A DNA stretch of 64,000 nucleotides from Loripinus fragilis. Its lineage: Eukaryota > Mollusca > Bivalvia > Lucinida > Lucinidae. Below are positions 12,671-25,312 of the stretch, piece by piece. The notes beneath the pieces are model-generated. The model was not told the origin of the DNA. It made no database searches and saw only the letters and a program-made list of their open reading frames with translations. Within the stretch, counting starts at the first letter, position 1. Each line of letters starts with the position of its first letter. The stretch is from the NCBI GenBank assembly GCA_964019695.1, contig OZ026528.1, positions 53,598,495 through 53,662,494 on the forward strand, given 5' to 3'. A program made the translations under genes and the position numbers.

Positions 12671-14490
12671 TCGAGTCAATATAACTACATGTCGCTTGGG
12701 CTGTGGGTTTTCCCCTTTCAATATTAGTCACTAAAATAGACTTCATTGAAACTTCCCATACAACGTGTGCTTTCAGCTTGAAACTTGCATGTAAATACAA
12801 TTCAGTTAGGGACAGCATCACGCAATTCACAAGATTTGGTGTTTCATCATATACATGTAATTCAGACTTTGTTGTTGAATATACAGATGTACCACGACCT
12901 CTGACCAATGACCTTTGGGTCTCTCTATTTCAAACGATTGATGCAGAATGCGTAAGATGAGCCAGTCCGACTAGAACATATGTGTATGTCAAAGCTTTTA
13001 TAGTAAATGAAAATAAACGCCTGAAACCATTTTTTCTAGAACACCATATCAATATTGTAAATAGAGTCATGCTTCAAAGCTTTTGGTTTATCTTTAGTAA
13101 TGAGCAGAACTCTTAAATGAACTAATGAATTCTTCCTTCTGGATTGATGCAATAAATTTGGAATGATCCATTGTATAATTCAAGGGGTCAAAGGTTATAA
13201 TTTTTAAATAAATTGCAGTTTTATTCTCTGAAGATCATTTTTGTCTTAGCAAACAGTGTAGACCCTGATTAAATGCCACATTATGCGGCATTTAATCTGG
13301 GTCTTCTCTGTCTGCAGTTGTAATTACAAATAAAATATGCATTCACTTCTCTTTTAACTGACTGGAATCAGTTAGTCATCATGCAAAACTGTCCAAGACA
13401 TAGTCCATGGCCAAGGTTTTGTAGTTGATGTTGCTTTTATGTTTAGAAAAAAAAATATATAATAAAACAATTGTTGACTATAGAGGCATTGGGCATGATG
13501 TGATGTCAACCTCAGCATACCAATATTGACCTCGGCTCTGCCTCAGTCAATATTGGTACTCTCAGGTAGACATCACATCATGTCCAATGCCTCAACAGTT
13601 AATAATTGTATAATGTATACTTAATGAAGAACTATTGTAAACTGTTTTGTGGTCAGTGAAGATGATACTGTTAAACATCAGCTTTGTTTTAAATACTTGA
13701 GGCTTTCTTTAATGGCCACAGTGTTGTGATTCAATTAGGTTCAGCTTTTATATATACTTGAGAAGCTAACAACAACAATGAAACTAGGGTGAGCTATTTA
13801 AGGGCCATATTGTAAGTAGACTTTCTCAAAAAATGTTGTCATCTTATTCTCGAATGCACTGGTAAATCTCATCTAGATATATCCTGTATAATCATATAGA
13901 TAGTAATTTTGCCGATATAGTGGCTGGTCAATTCTCAAAATGATTTCTACTGTGGTAAAATTCTACTTTTGGCTTTATTTTTCAACAGTATTTTGCAGCT
14001 TTACAGGGATGAGAAAATCTACACATTTGCACGAACTCTTACATCATTTACTTCCTCCTTATTAAAGAATTTATCTTTGACCCTTTTAAGAAGTAAAAAA
14101 AAAGAAGCTGTTTATATTTGGTTTACTTTTATTATATCACGTTGCTTCGGGGAGTGTAATAACGCCATTAATTAAAATATTAAAACACTAGTGAATTATA
14201 TACAAATGTATTTATAGTAGGAAATCAAACATATATATATTTTGATAATCTGAATTGACACCCTAACTTCACTTATATATGACATAAATTTGACACCCAG
14301 ATTACAGAATAATTCTGTTGTTGTATAAAGGATAGAATCTTAATTCTGTGCTCTCGTGCTATTACATTTATTACACTCACCGCGAAAAGGCTAAAGAAAG
14401 CTTCGCTTTACTGTGCATTTTATTACTTTTTGGCAATGAGTTAGATTCAATTGTACATCATCTTCTTTGTAATATGTAATTTATTTTATA
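12671..14490. repeat. 1820-bp tandem duplication, unit 1
   Basis: The segment from TCGAGTCAATATAACTAC to TTATTTTATA is repeated head-to-tail at 14491-16310. I found about five mismatches by eye (for example at 13789, 13869, 14096, 14207 and 14346), so identity is about 99.7 percent. The unit contains a short hairpin at 13261-13303 and a large palindrome at 13468-13608. An 80-85-codon frame on each strand near the start resembles nothing I know. Confidence 0.95.
13468..13608. repeat. palindrome inside the duplicated unit (also at 15288-15428)
   Basis: GAGGCATTGGGCATGATGTG pairs with its complement ending near 13593, and the stem closes through CCAATATTGACCTCGGC. Outer arms CAATTGTTGAC and GTTAATAATTG extend the stem. 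It is a typical MITE-type hairpin carried passively in both units. Confidence 0.85.
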
Positions 14491-16310
14491 TCGAGTCAAT
14501 ATAACTACATGTCGCTTGGGCTGTGGGTTTTCCCCTTTCAATATTAGTCACTAAAATAGACTTCATTGAAACTTCCCATACAACGTGTGCTTTCAGCTTG
14601 AAACTTGCATGTAAATACAATTCAGTTAGGGACAGCATCACGCAATTCACAAGATTTGGTGTTTCATCATATACATGTAATTCAGACTTTGTTGTTGAAT
14701 ATACAGATGTACCACGACCTCTGACCAATGACCTTTGGGTCTCTCTATTTCAAACGATTGATGCAGAATGCGTAAGATGAGCCAGTCCGACTAGAACATA
14801 TGTGTATGTCAAAGCTTTTATAGTAAATGAAAATAAACGCCTGAAACCATTTTTTCTAGAACACCATATCAATATTGTAAATAGAGTCATGCTTCAAAGC
14901 TTTTGGTTTATCTTTAGTAATGAGCAGAACTCTTAAATGAACTAATGAATTCTTCCTTCTGGATTGATGCAATAAATTTGGAATGATCCATTGTATAATT
15001 CAAGGGGTCAAAGGTTATAATTTTTAAATAAATTGCAGTTTTATTCTCTGAAGATCATTTTTGTCTTAGCAAACAGTGTAGACCCTGATTAAATGCCACA
15101 TTATGCGGCATTTAATCTGGGTCTTCTCTGTCTGCAGTTGTAATTACAAATAAAATATGCATTCACTTCTCTTTTAACTGACTGGAATCAGTTAGTCATC
15201 ATGCAAAACTGTCCAAGACATAGTCCATGGCCAAGGTTTTGTAGTTGATGTTGCTTTTATGTTTAGAAAAAAAAATATATAATAAAACAATTGTTGACTA
15301 TAGAGGCATTGGGCATGATGTGATGTCAACCTCAGCATACCAATATTGACCTCGGCTCTGCCTCAGTCAATATTGGTACTCTCAGGTAGACATCACATCA
15401 TGTCCAATGCCTCAACAGTTAATAATTGTATAATGTATACTTAATGAAGAACTATTGTAAACTGTTTTGTGGTCAGTGAAGATGATACTGTTAAACATCA
15501 GCTTTGTTTTAAATACTTGAGGCTTTCTTTAATGGCCACAGTGTTGTGATTCAATTAGGTTCAGCTTTTATATATACTTGAGAAGCTAACAACAACAATG
15601 AAACTAAGGTGAGCTATTTAAGGGCCATATTGTAAGTAGACTTTCTCAAAAAATGTTGTCATCTTATTCTCGAATGCACTGGTAAATCTCATTTAGATAT
15701 ATCCTGTATAATCATATAGATAGTAATTTTGCCGATATAGTGGCTGGTCAATTCTCAAAATGATTTCTACTGTGGTAAAATTCTACTTTTGGCTTTATTT
15801 TTCAACAGTATTTTGCAGCTTTACAGGGATGAGAAAATCTACACATTTGCACGAACTCTTACATCATTTACTTCCTCCTTATTAAAGAATTTATCTTTGA
15901 CCCTTTTAAGAAGTATAAAAAAAGAAGCTGTTTATATTTGGTTTACTTTTATTATATCACGTTGCTTCGGGGAGTGTAATAACGCCATTAATTAAAATAT
16001 TAAAACACTAGTGAATTAAATACAAATGTATTTATAGTAGGAAATCAAACATATATATATTTTGATAATCTGAATTGACACCCTAACTTCACTTATATAT
16101 GACATAAATTTGACACCCAGATTACAGAATAATTCTGTTGTTGTATAAAGGATAGAATCTTAATTTTGTGCTCTCGTGCTATTACATTTATTACACTCAC
16201 CGCGAAAAGGCTAAAGAAAGCTTCGCTTTACTGTGCATTTTATTACTTTTTGGCAATGAGTTAGATTCAATTGTACATCATCTTCTTTGTAATATGTAAT
16301 TTATTTTATA
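14491..16310. repeat. 1820-bp tandem duplication, unit 2
   Basis: Second copy of 12671-14490. The junction and the distal end share TATTTTATATC before diverging (TCGAG versus TCCAG), so there are a few bases of microhomology. This fits replication slippage or end joining, or a retained second haplotype in the assembly. Confidence 0.95.
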
Positions 16311-16506
16311 TCCAGCCATTTGTTGTTTGAAAGGAAGAGCTATAAAGGAGATTCACCTCTATTTAACAGACTAACAGACAGACTAGTTCTATCCCACTGA
16401 AAGCTTGACATTTATCCCCTATATTCATGTGTTTGGTGATTGTCAGATTTAACAGTTTCTTATCTAAGAAAAGTCATTAGAAAACCTATTTTTACTTTGA
16501 AAAATA

Positions 16507-16743
16507 AGCCACACCATGAGATCCCCAACGATGTGGCATATACGACCAGCAAAGCCTCAGACCTGCCTGCACATACGCTCAGTCTGACAAGAGCCATTGC
16601 TAGTCGCTTGAATACTCTATGAATATTAAGCTACTGACCAAACATCATTTGGAGTTTCTTAGCTTAAAAGGAGACTGCACAGGCTTGTCTCAGTCTAATC
16701 ATGTCAAAAATGCGACTTTGTTGGAAATCACATGTGGTGGCTC
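16507..16743. mobile_element. GAGCC(A/G)CGACATG palindromic element, copy 1
   Basis: The ends AGCCACACCATGAGAT and ACATGTGGTGGCT pair. The inside carries ACCAGCAAAGCCTCAGAC, a GCGCAGTCTGATCAGAGCC-like palindrome, and TTTGTTGGAAATCACATG. Four more copies lie at 23239, 26522, 26835 and 33267. It is an abundant non-autonomous family with no coding capacity. Confidence 0.8.
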
Positions 16744-16829
16744 AAATGTCCAGTTCAGCCTGTGCATCTAGGCAGTTTGATCTGCACCTTTGTTAATCCC
16801 TTCTTGAAAAGTTTCATGGTCACATATTA

Positions 16830-17036
16830 CAGTAAAACTTGTGTAAAACGGCCACTCAAAAATAGACAAAACAAAGATCTTAATGACAAATGGTAGCTTC
16901 ATGAAGGTCGAAAGTAATACAGAATGCCCTTGAAGCATTCTGCGATACTTTTGATCCGTATAAAGCGATAATTGACATTGAAAATAATTTTTTTTTGGTC
17001 TTTTATTAGAGTGGCCGTTTTAGAAAGGTTTTATTG
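16830..17036. mobile_element. pogo/Tigger-like MITE
   Basis: CAGTAAAACTTGTGTAAAAC and GGCCACTC at the left are mirrored by GAGTGGCCGTTTTAG and AAGGTTTTATTG at the right. CAGTAAAACC-type ends preceded by TA are known from pogo/Tigger elements of the Tc1-mariner superfamily. The right TA is not preserved. Confidence 0.65.
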
Positions 17037-17229
17037 CTTTGAACTGACACAACCCATCCCGTAGCAGAATGACTAACTTAGAGTGGTTCGAATCATTGAT
17101 TTTTATCTCACTAAGAGGAATATTGGAGTGAAGTCTTATTTAATGAAATCAGGAGATATGGAGGGGACACAAAATCGAAGGGTTGAAATTACGAGAGCAA
17201 TAAACATTTCGTAAATATGAGCCTCCTTT

Positions 17230-18640
17230 ACTCCAGGGCTGAAACTGTAGATACTTAAAATATAAAGAATGAGAGAAACACACAAGCTTTTACTTGAGTT
17301 TCAAGTAAATTTATGAACAAAATGGAATTTATACACAGGTCTATACTAAGGATATAAAGAATAAGTGACTATCACATATGTAATATTTTTATTGGTTAGG
17401 AATATCATTATGTCACATGTTTAGTGGACTGCTCATTATCTTACAAGAATGCACCCTACGGATAATTTGACTGGTCCTGTGTAGTTTATTAAAGAGTCAA
17501 TCGGGTAAATTCCTAACAACTTCACAATGCTGAAACTATACAAACTTAGAATATAAAGAATGAGAGAAATACATAAGCTTTTATTTTAGTTTCAAACAAA
17601 GTTATGAACAAAATAGAGGATCTTTCATGAGTGCTCATGTTTTATTGAATTTATTAAACGAGTTGGGAAAAAGAGATAAAATGCGAGGCTTGCCGAGCAT
17701 TTTATCTCTTTTTCGCAACAAGTTTAATAAATTCAATAATACGAGAGCATGAATGTTAGATTCTTTTTTATCATATGACATTAAGTGATTTCAGCCGTAA
17801 AAACGTTTTTATTTTGTCATTATGTACGCAACGTTGTTATAGACGTCATAATGCTTCCCGAAAATCGATAAACCACTAGTGGTTTACAGATTTTATTGCA
17901 TGGCGTTATTTTACTCCCAGACGCGACGTCATATGATAAATGGAAGTTATACACAGGCCTATACTAAGGATAAGGGTAAGAGACTATCACATATATACTA
18001 TTTTTATTGGATGGGAATATCATAATTTCTCATATTCCTTGGATATAAATGTGCATCAAATTCAGGTGTCATGTTGTTTTTATCAATGCAATTAACATAA
18101 TAGAAACCTTAGTTTTTGGCACTTACAAGGCACTGTCTCTCAGGCAGCCCATATCCCTTGACAAAAGTCCTAGGTTTAGCTAAAACATTGTTTTATGTTT
18201 TAATCAATGTACGACGTACAGTTCCTATGGCTGTCTTTACGCAGAATATAAGTAAGAAGGTACAAATCAAACTGTTACATAAGTGACACAAAATACAATG
18301 TCTACACCTGTATATCTAAGAAAATAAAGAAAAAGAAAATGAGATTGTACACTTTTAATCAATCAAAATCTACAACACTGTATATGCAACACTGTGTAAA
18401 CAAATTGACAAAAGGAAAACTTCCACAAGCTTCAGGATACCACACTGATAGAATTGGTATGGTAAGTATTCACTGGAGGTGTGGTTTAGAATTGATTTCG
18501 ATGAGAAACGCACCCTCAGTGAATAACTAACATACTAGTTTCAACAGTTTCACATTAGACTAGTACCTAGTGATAGTGATAAACACATCAACCACTCTTG
18601 ACAGTTCATGACATTTTTTAGGTTAAATTATACTCTTGCC
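17230..18640 (+). repeat. diverged segmental duplication, block 1
   Basis: Contains two tandem versions (about 17230 and 17515) of a module with ATATAAAGAATGAGAGAAA, AAGCTTTTA and GTTATGAACAAAAT. It then has TATACACAGG(T/C)CTATACTAAGG, an AATAGAAACCTT module near 18100, and a CGATGAGAAACGCACCCTC module near 18500. The same modules recur in order at 21400-23195. The function is unknown; no open frame is conserved. Confidence 0.7.
17615..17937 (+). mobile_element. about 323-bp double-palindrome element, copy 1
   Basis: The first half is a hairpin around AAATGCGAGGCTTGCCGAGC. The second half is bounded by TATCATATGAC and GTCATATGATA. It splits GAACAAAAT from GGAAGTTATACAC with a duplicated AAAT. 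The unsplit version is visible at about 17312-17335 as GAACAAAATGGAATTTATAC, so the ends are well supported. Other copies are near 20727, 24957 and 27222. Confidence 0.85.
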
Positions 18641-18865
18641 AAAATATAGAAGCCACCACCAATTCACCCGCTTTGTTGAAAATAAGTATAGGCATGGACC
18701 TAAAGTTATGATTACCAATTTATTGTAAGTAAAAATTTTATATAGTGACCGCCAACTTTATAAATGCATTTTGTGAGCATATTCGTATGCTTAGAAGAAT
18801 CCTGAGTATATCTTCCAGTGTTCCAATTGGGGTAATGCGGCAGCTAGAAAGGGATACATGTCATA

Positions 18866-19418
18866 TATTACTTGACTTTTTGCTTACTGTAAAGGCGGCA
18901 ACTTTAATATTCATATCTGGGTATGGTTCGGCTATTTCATCTGCTAAGGAAGGGAAATCAGGTTTAATTTATAATTTGGAAAAGAGTAAATCAGCTTTTT
19001 GAGCCGCGCAAACGCGCATGCATTTCATGAAAATCCTAACCGTATACACATGGAACTCACATTTATTAACCCTTAAAGCGCATAATCACAAAAGGTATGT
19101 TTTTATCGTCCACTAAACTATTTGAAGCCTCATAGATAAACAGTGTGAATCCAGATCAGACTACTCCTGTAGGAGTAGTCTGATCTGGGTCCACAAAGTT
19201 TGCCTTTCTGCTTATGTTATATAGAAATTTACAGATGCAGTTATTTTGCTGGCGTTTTAATGACTAAATAATGACTAAGGTGGTGGTACAAGATAATACA
19301 GTTACTTTTGAATAAAACCACGCCTCCTTTTCAGCTTTTACCTATGCCTAAGGTTGACTTATCTTAATTACGCATTCATGAGGCGCCGCCTTTACAGTAA
19401 GCGAAAAGTCAAGTAATA
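18866..19418. repeat. inverted pair of 34-bp arms
   Basis: CTTGACTTTTTGCTTACTGT near 18870 and ACAGTAAGCGAAAAGTCAAG near 19393 are complementary, about 500 bp apart. In between is a perfect small hairpin at about 19148-19193 built on CCAGATCAGACTACTCC. This may be the outline of one decayed element. Confidence 0.6.
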
Positions 19419-20726
19419 CCCGAAGGCCCAGTATATCTAAGAGGTGTTCGATTGCGGATAGATCAGAAGATATGGATGGCCAGTCAAGAGTGTGGACACG
19501 ACTGACTAGGAAAAAGTGTGATAAGGTTAAGTGACCGTCTCGCCATGACCATAGCTGTTGACTTGGGACATAAAGCAACAAAACAAACAAGACAAGACTG
19601 ACTGGCATGCAGTTCCTTACCATATACTGGTATGGGGTCGGGCGTTGTCTTACTGATAGACAATTTTTCCAATTGTCTGATAGAGCGGCAGGAATGCGGG
19701 TGAATGACTTCATCCACATAACATTGGCCCGAAAGTGTGCCCCAAAATACATGTATGCGAAGAATACATACTATTACAATACCATACTATACAACGTTGA
19801 GTATGATCTTTTTAAGCATGAGTAAAGATACCATAAAGGTATGCCAGGTCTACATTTTGTGAATGCTGCTGATCTGTAAACATAGATAAGTGATCCTTCA
19901 AGATTTATGTATCAACCCGACAAAACCTGTTCTCGAGGTTTCCAACATAGAAAGACTCAAAACAGTCTTCTCAGCTACAGAGACTTGCTAGCAAATTGAA
20001 ATTTTTCACTTTAACAAGTTTAGATATGATTTTCTTCAATTAGTGAATAACAAAGGTGCTGATCAGATTGTGCGTTTGCGCAGGCTGGTCTGCACCTGTG
20101 TTGTTTACAAACGCTGTGTTCTCACTTTAAGGCCCAATTCTGTAATGAAGGAATACGGTAACATTATTGGATATTCAGTAACCAACCTGATTAAGAAGGG
20201 AGATAACACATATAGTTGTCAAATGTTTTGGCACCCCCTTCATTACCAGTGTTGGGAATTAAAGTATTAATAGTTTCTAGTGACAAAACACTGTAGCCAT
20301 TGTTTTTATACAAAAGGTACAATTTATGTTATGTACAAAATACAAACTCTACATTTTCATATTATTTTAATATACGTAGAATATAATGAAAACTTAGGCA
20401 AACACCTCCCCCCCCACACACACACACTGTAATCAAAATATTAATTGTAGCTTCGAAAAGATCACAAAATCTTCACCCATATTAGCCTAACGTCCTTCTT
20501 GTAGGACATATACCAACAACGCAGACCCAGAGCAGATGTCACAGAACGCAGCGGCTGATACGGGTCTCCTTTTAGCATGCAGAATGATCTATTTAAATTT
20601 GATTTAAATTTTAAAAAAATAATCCCACCCAACACTGTTTTATCCGGAAGTTGACTGTTCCTATTGATAAGAGTGAGAAATTCCATTCGGCTTAAATGGG
20701 TTAACTTACAGATGGTGAACATAGAG
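19419..20726. other. no gene seen; decayed repeat fragments
   Basis: A 134-codon minus-strand frame at 19348-19752 begins inside the inverted arm above and shows no domain. A degenerate piece of the GAGCC palindromic family lies at about 20055-20120. A CA-rich spot lies at 20412-20428. Confidence 0.5.
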
Positions 20727-21047
20727 TATCTTGCATGAGTGCTCATGTTTGGATGAATTTATTAAATGAGTTGAGGAAAAGAGATAAAATGCGAGGCTTT
20801 TGCAACGAGTTTAATAAACTCAATAACACATGAGCACGAATGTTAGATTCTATTTATCATATGACATTACAATTGATTTGAAACCATATTTTTAGGCGTG
20901 AAAACGTTAGGGTTTTGCATGTTGCGTGACGTTAAAAGCGTCATTTCATAACGTTTCCCGAAAATTTGTAATTCACTAGTGGTTTATTATGGATTTCGAT
21001 GCATGGCGTTATTTCACTCTCAGACTCGACGTCATACGATAAAAAAT
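20727..21047 (+). mobile_element. double-palindrome element, copy 2
   Basis: Matches 17615-17937: ATGAGTGCTCATGTT, AAATGCGAGGC, TATCATATGACATTA and a GACGTCATACGATAA right end. It lacks part of the first hairpin, from the GAGGC bend onward. Confidence 0.8.
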
Positions 21048-21399
21048 ATTGAACATGTTATGAGTTTGCTGCTTATATCAATGTAGTGTAAAACTATGAA
21101 TGCTACAGTCATGATAAAGTAGACAATAAAACATATTGAATTACACAACTAACATTTTTACAATGGTTTTAGTTTAATTGTACCTTGTTTTAAAGTGTCA
21201 ACATTAAGATCACTATAATTAACTTAAAATATATTCTACTAAAGAGCCTAATATGCAATTGTTTTTGTAATTTGTTGAATATTGCTATTATTATCCATGC
21301 AGAATTTGTAAAACCAATATAATGCCCATTCTACACATGCATAAGCTTTAATAACTCTGGTACGTTAAATTCCATTTTAATATTTGGAGATATGAAGGA

Positions 21400-23195
21400 A
21401 CTCTTACTGATGTAAGATGACAAAATTAGAGTTCCAAATAGAAACGAAAGTAAACATTATATTTTGAAAGTGCCTTCAACTCTTTAAAAATTCCAATTCT
21501 ACAATTGTAATTCTTCAAAGTAAAAGAAGTAGTGCAACACACAGACTATTATAGAAGTTTAAATCAAAGTTATGAGCAACATGCAACTTCTACACATTTA
21601 TACACGTGTATACTAATGATATGAATAATAAGTGGACATCACGTATATCATATGATTTCATTAGCTAGAAACCATTTACTTGCAAGCTACTATTCAGCGA
21701 TAGTAATATGAGTGGACATTATCATGCTAGAGTGGACCATAGAGCCCACTATGGCAAACTGTGCATTTGTAGTTGACCCTGTGAGTAATGAATGAATATA
21801 TTTTCCCTGGTCCTGTATAGTGTATTTACTGAACCAGTCAAGTATTTACCTGGCAATTATTACTGTTACTTCATGCTTTGTTGGCATGATTGATACCAAA
21901 CACCCCAAAAGCTAACAAAAAGTATGGGGTTAGCCCTTAGGTGGTGTATAGTTTTGTTTCCTTATTTAGACAAAGTAAAGCAGTAGAATTAGGCTTAATG
22001 ATTCATGAGCTTTTGTTAGAGTTTTAAGCAAAGTTATAAAAGCAATTTCTACACCAATAAATACTCAGGATATAAAGAATAAGCGAATATCACATATGTA
22101 ACATGATGATTATTGGATAGGAACAAATTCCAAGCAGTATTACATGGTCATAGTGAATTGGAGTGTCGACTATAGATAACTTTGCATCTAATGTTGACAC
22201 TGTGCGTTGTGAATGAGTAAAAGTATTTTCTTTGTTCTATTGTTTATTACAAAATCAGTCAAATATATACCAAAATATATTTCTGTCATTCCATACTTTG
22301 TTGGCTTGACTGATAACAAACGCCCCAAGGGGCTAACTACGACTGCAATTTGCAAATTTTGTTTTATTTTGCTTTCATTTTCAAGACAAATAAAGCGGTA
22401 AAATAAGGCTTGATGATTCCCTTTTGTGTTACTAAGAAAAAATTTGCATCAAATAAAAGCTTCCATTTAATAGGTTGTTCAATGCAATACACGCAATAGA
22501 AATCTTTGTTCTACGCACTATCCAGTCCCTGTCCCTTGGTCAGTCCTTAAACCTTAATAGTCTTCTTAAGAAATAATTTGAGTCCAAAGCTTCCATTTAA
22601 TAGTTGTTCAGTGCAATAAACGCCATAGAAACCTTCGTTTCAGGCACTATCACGCCCTGCCCTTTGGGCGGTCTGTAAATCTTGGAAGTGCCTCATCTTA
22701 GGTTACGTTTGGTTGACACGAGAAAAATCATATTTGGTAAGTTTATGTCAAACAAACTATATATGCCTATACGCAGGATAAGAAAAACACAAGCTGTTTC
22801 ATGAGTGACTATCAAAGCTATGAATAAAATACAATGTTTACGCCTTTATACACTAAGAATATAAAGAAACAGAATAATAACAGCATTCGTTTCAATCTAT
22901 AGAATGTACAAAAGGTACTACTGTATAAGCTCATAATACAACAAATATTTAAAAATAAACAAGTTTTTAACGTTGAAGATACCTAACTGTTTACAAGATA
23001 TATTGAAGTTATTCTGACAATGAGGATCCGTTTTTTTAATCACTTGCGATGAGAAACCACACCCTTGGTGAATAACTGACATGATATCAGTTTCAAAACG
23101 TTTCTTATTTGACTTATAACGGTGATCATGCCTAGTGATAAACATACCAACCTCTTTAGACAAGTCACGACTTTTTTCTGGCTTAATCACATACC
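21400..23195 (+). repeat. diverged segmental duplication, block 2
   Basis: Repeats the modules of 17230-18640 in the same order. GTTATGAGCAACATGCAACTTCTACAC is followed by two AAAGAATAAG(T/C)G modules, two tandem CTTCCATTTAATAG..AATAGAAA modules (22433 and 22566), and GATGAGAAACCACACCC near 23050. The modules are visibly diverged from block 1. No coding frame is shared. Confidence 0.65.
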
Positions 23196-23238
23196 ATCAA
23201 GGAATGTGATGTCTCATTTTTGAGGAAGCTGTTGACAT

Positions 23239-23468
23239 GAGCCGTGACATGTGATTTACAGCAATGTGGCATTTTGACAAGTGTAGACTCAGACGAGCAT
23301 GTGCAGCTTTCTTTTAAGCTTAGAAACTCCAAAAGGTATTCAGTCAGTAGGTTATCAGTCATAGAATACTCAAGTAAAGGCTCTGATCAGACTGCGCGTT
23401 TGCGCAGGCTGATCTGAGGCTTTGCTGGTCACACATACCACATTGTTGGAAATATTATGTCACGGCTC
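23239..23468. mobile_element. GAGCC(A/G)CGACATG palindromic element, copy 2
   Basis: GAGCCGTGACATGTGATT at the left is mirrored by ATGTCACGGCTC at the right. The inside includes GGCTCTGATCAGACTGCGCG. Opposite orientation to copy 1. Confidence 0.8.
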
Positions 23469-24284
23469 ATATGGCCAACACACATTTTTGGTACCTAACG
23501 CATCATCGAGCAATTTAAGCTTGGGCAACTATGCACATCCAAGAATTTTCATTGCTCGTACACAAAGCAAGGATAAATATGAAGACTCAGGCCAAATATT
23601 AGACATTTTATTCTTGCACACCAGATCGGGTTTTCCATTGTTTTTGCCCATATAAGAAAATTCTATCTCACATACTGGTACCAACCCGTGAGAAAGATAA
23701 AAACGAACAGTTGCATGCTTGCCACACGTCCATCTGTGACGTCATTGTAATGTTAAAATGACGTCACCATGTTTTATGTATGTCGCCTTTTTGTCATGTT
23801 TTACCAAAATAAAATGAGATATTTAGTGGTGGACAAGAAAAAGAATCCATTATTTGTGTAAGGATATGATAGAAATATCCGTCACCGTTTAGCCTCGTGA
23901 TGCCAATCGGTGATCCTTGGGACGGATTTTTCTACTGTAATGAAAGAGGTGTATTTCAAGTGCGTTTATTGGCATGGTTGGAGGCATTTGCGCATATGAG
24001 ATAAGTTCAAACATCTCATGGACTGGCCTATATAAGCAGCACTCAATCTGTCATAAAACAAGACGATGAGATTTTGCCCCCAGCAAATCAGGAAGCATGA
24101 CCAGATCCTTTACTTTGCGTTTCATGCATATTTTAGGATTTAAGAATGCTTGCTTTCTGTCATTGCAATGGATGAATTCTGGTCAGATTTGGCGCCTCCT
24201 AGTGGATTCGACAGCAGTCCGTTCTAAGGCGGTGGTTCTGTTGTTGTTGATTCATTGTTTATTGGCGCTCCCATTATATGTGTG
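23469..24284. other. no gene seen
   Basis: Unique-looking sequence. Short open frames at 23422-23655 and 24097-24345 show no domain. A palindromic CCGTCACCG/CGGTGATCC spot near 23879-23915 is the only structure noticed. Confidence 0.5.
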
Positions 24285-24500
24285 TCCTTGTACTTGTTTT
24301 GTTATGCAGTACATAGTGCCCTTTATAATGTTGCAATCATCTTAGTGACAAAGAGAGAGAGAGAGATGTTTGTTTACTCTAATTGTCTTCCTGATGTCTT
24401 GTGACTGTAAGTGTTCTGTGTCTCGTCCTCACGATGCCATGGGTTGGTCTACAAAGTATGATTGTGGTATTTCCTGATCCTACTCACTTTTTTGGCAAAT
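24285..24500 (+). repeat. diverged dispersed segment, copy 2
   Basis: Paralogue of 12290-12480, sharing TTGTTTTGTTATGCAGTAC, GTGACAAAGAGAGAGAG, CTTGTGACTGTAAGTGT, CTCGTCCTCACGATGCC and GGGTTGGTCTACA. Confidence 0.6.
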
Positions 24501-24956
24501 GCCATGACTGCTCTGAGTATTTTTCCTGCTCACATTCTGTTTTGATATTTACTAACATTACAACTAGTCATCTGTAATGAAGGGTTGTGATATACATACT
24601 GTAACTGTGTATAAATGTCCTACTGTTTTGCAGTGGAAATAGTTTAAGTATCTAGGAGAAAAACATTTCACTAGCTTAAGTATCTTGAGCAGTGAACTAT
24701 TTCACTGGTATTTGATAGGAGTTCCTGTCTGCCTGTTTATAACTACGCATGTTTTTTCTTTGTTGCCATTTCTCGTCTTTTTCTGTCCTTTTTTAATTGG
24801 AAAATGTATATAATATTCAGAATAATACATTGTAACCTTATGATATGAAAAATCTGTCACTCAGACTTCAAGTTCGCTGAGTACACATAAACAACTCATC
24901 CTAGCGGACTCATTATTAATGGGTATTCAGCCAATTTCAGGACAGATTTATTTCAT
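24501..24956. other. no gene seen; TTTCACT palindrome remnants
   Basis: AGTGAACTATTTCACTGG near 24691 and GAAAAACATTTCACTAG near 24657 belong to a small hairpin also seen at 28440-28500. Confidence 0.45.
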
Positions 24957-25312
24957 ATGATGGAAACAGAATGCATTATTTTATCATATGACGTCGCGCC
25001 TGGGAGTGAAATAACGTCATGCAATAAAATCTGTAAACCATTAGCGGTTTATCGATTTTCTGGAAACGTTATGACGTCCATAATAACGTTGCGTATTATA
25101 ACGTTTTTACGCGAGAAAAGAGATTTCAAAGTAATCTTAATGTCATATGATAAATATAATATAACATTCGTGCTCTTGTGTTATTGAATTTATAAAATCG
25201 TTGCGAAAAAGCAATAAAATGCTCGGCAAGCCTCGCATTTTATCTCTTTTCCCCAACTCGTTCAATAAATTCAATAAAACATGAGCACTCATGTAAGATC
25301 CTCTATATATTC
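24957..25312 (-). mobile_element. double-palindrome element, copy 3
   Basis: Reverse orientation of 17615-17937: ATCATATGACGTCGCGCC at the left and AATAAAACATGAGCACTCATG plus TAAGATCCTCTA at the right, with the GCTCGGCAAGCCTCGCATTT hairpin intact. Confidence 0.85.

Noticed and set aside
12663..12960. 80-85-codon frames on both strands, repeated at 14486-14780
   Set aside because: They are identical only because of the 1.8-kb tandem duplication, they overlap on opposite strands, and no domain or splice context supports them.
19348..19752. 134-codon open frame on the minus strand
   Set aside because: It starts inside an inverted-repeat arm, has no domain and overlaps frames on the other strand.
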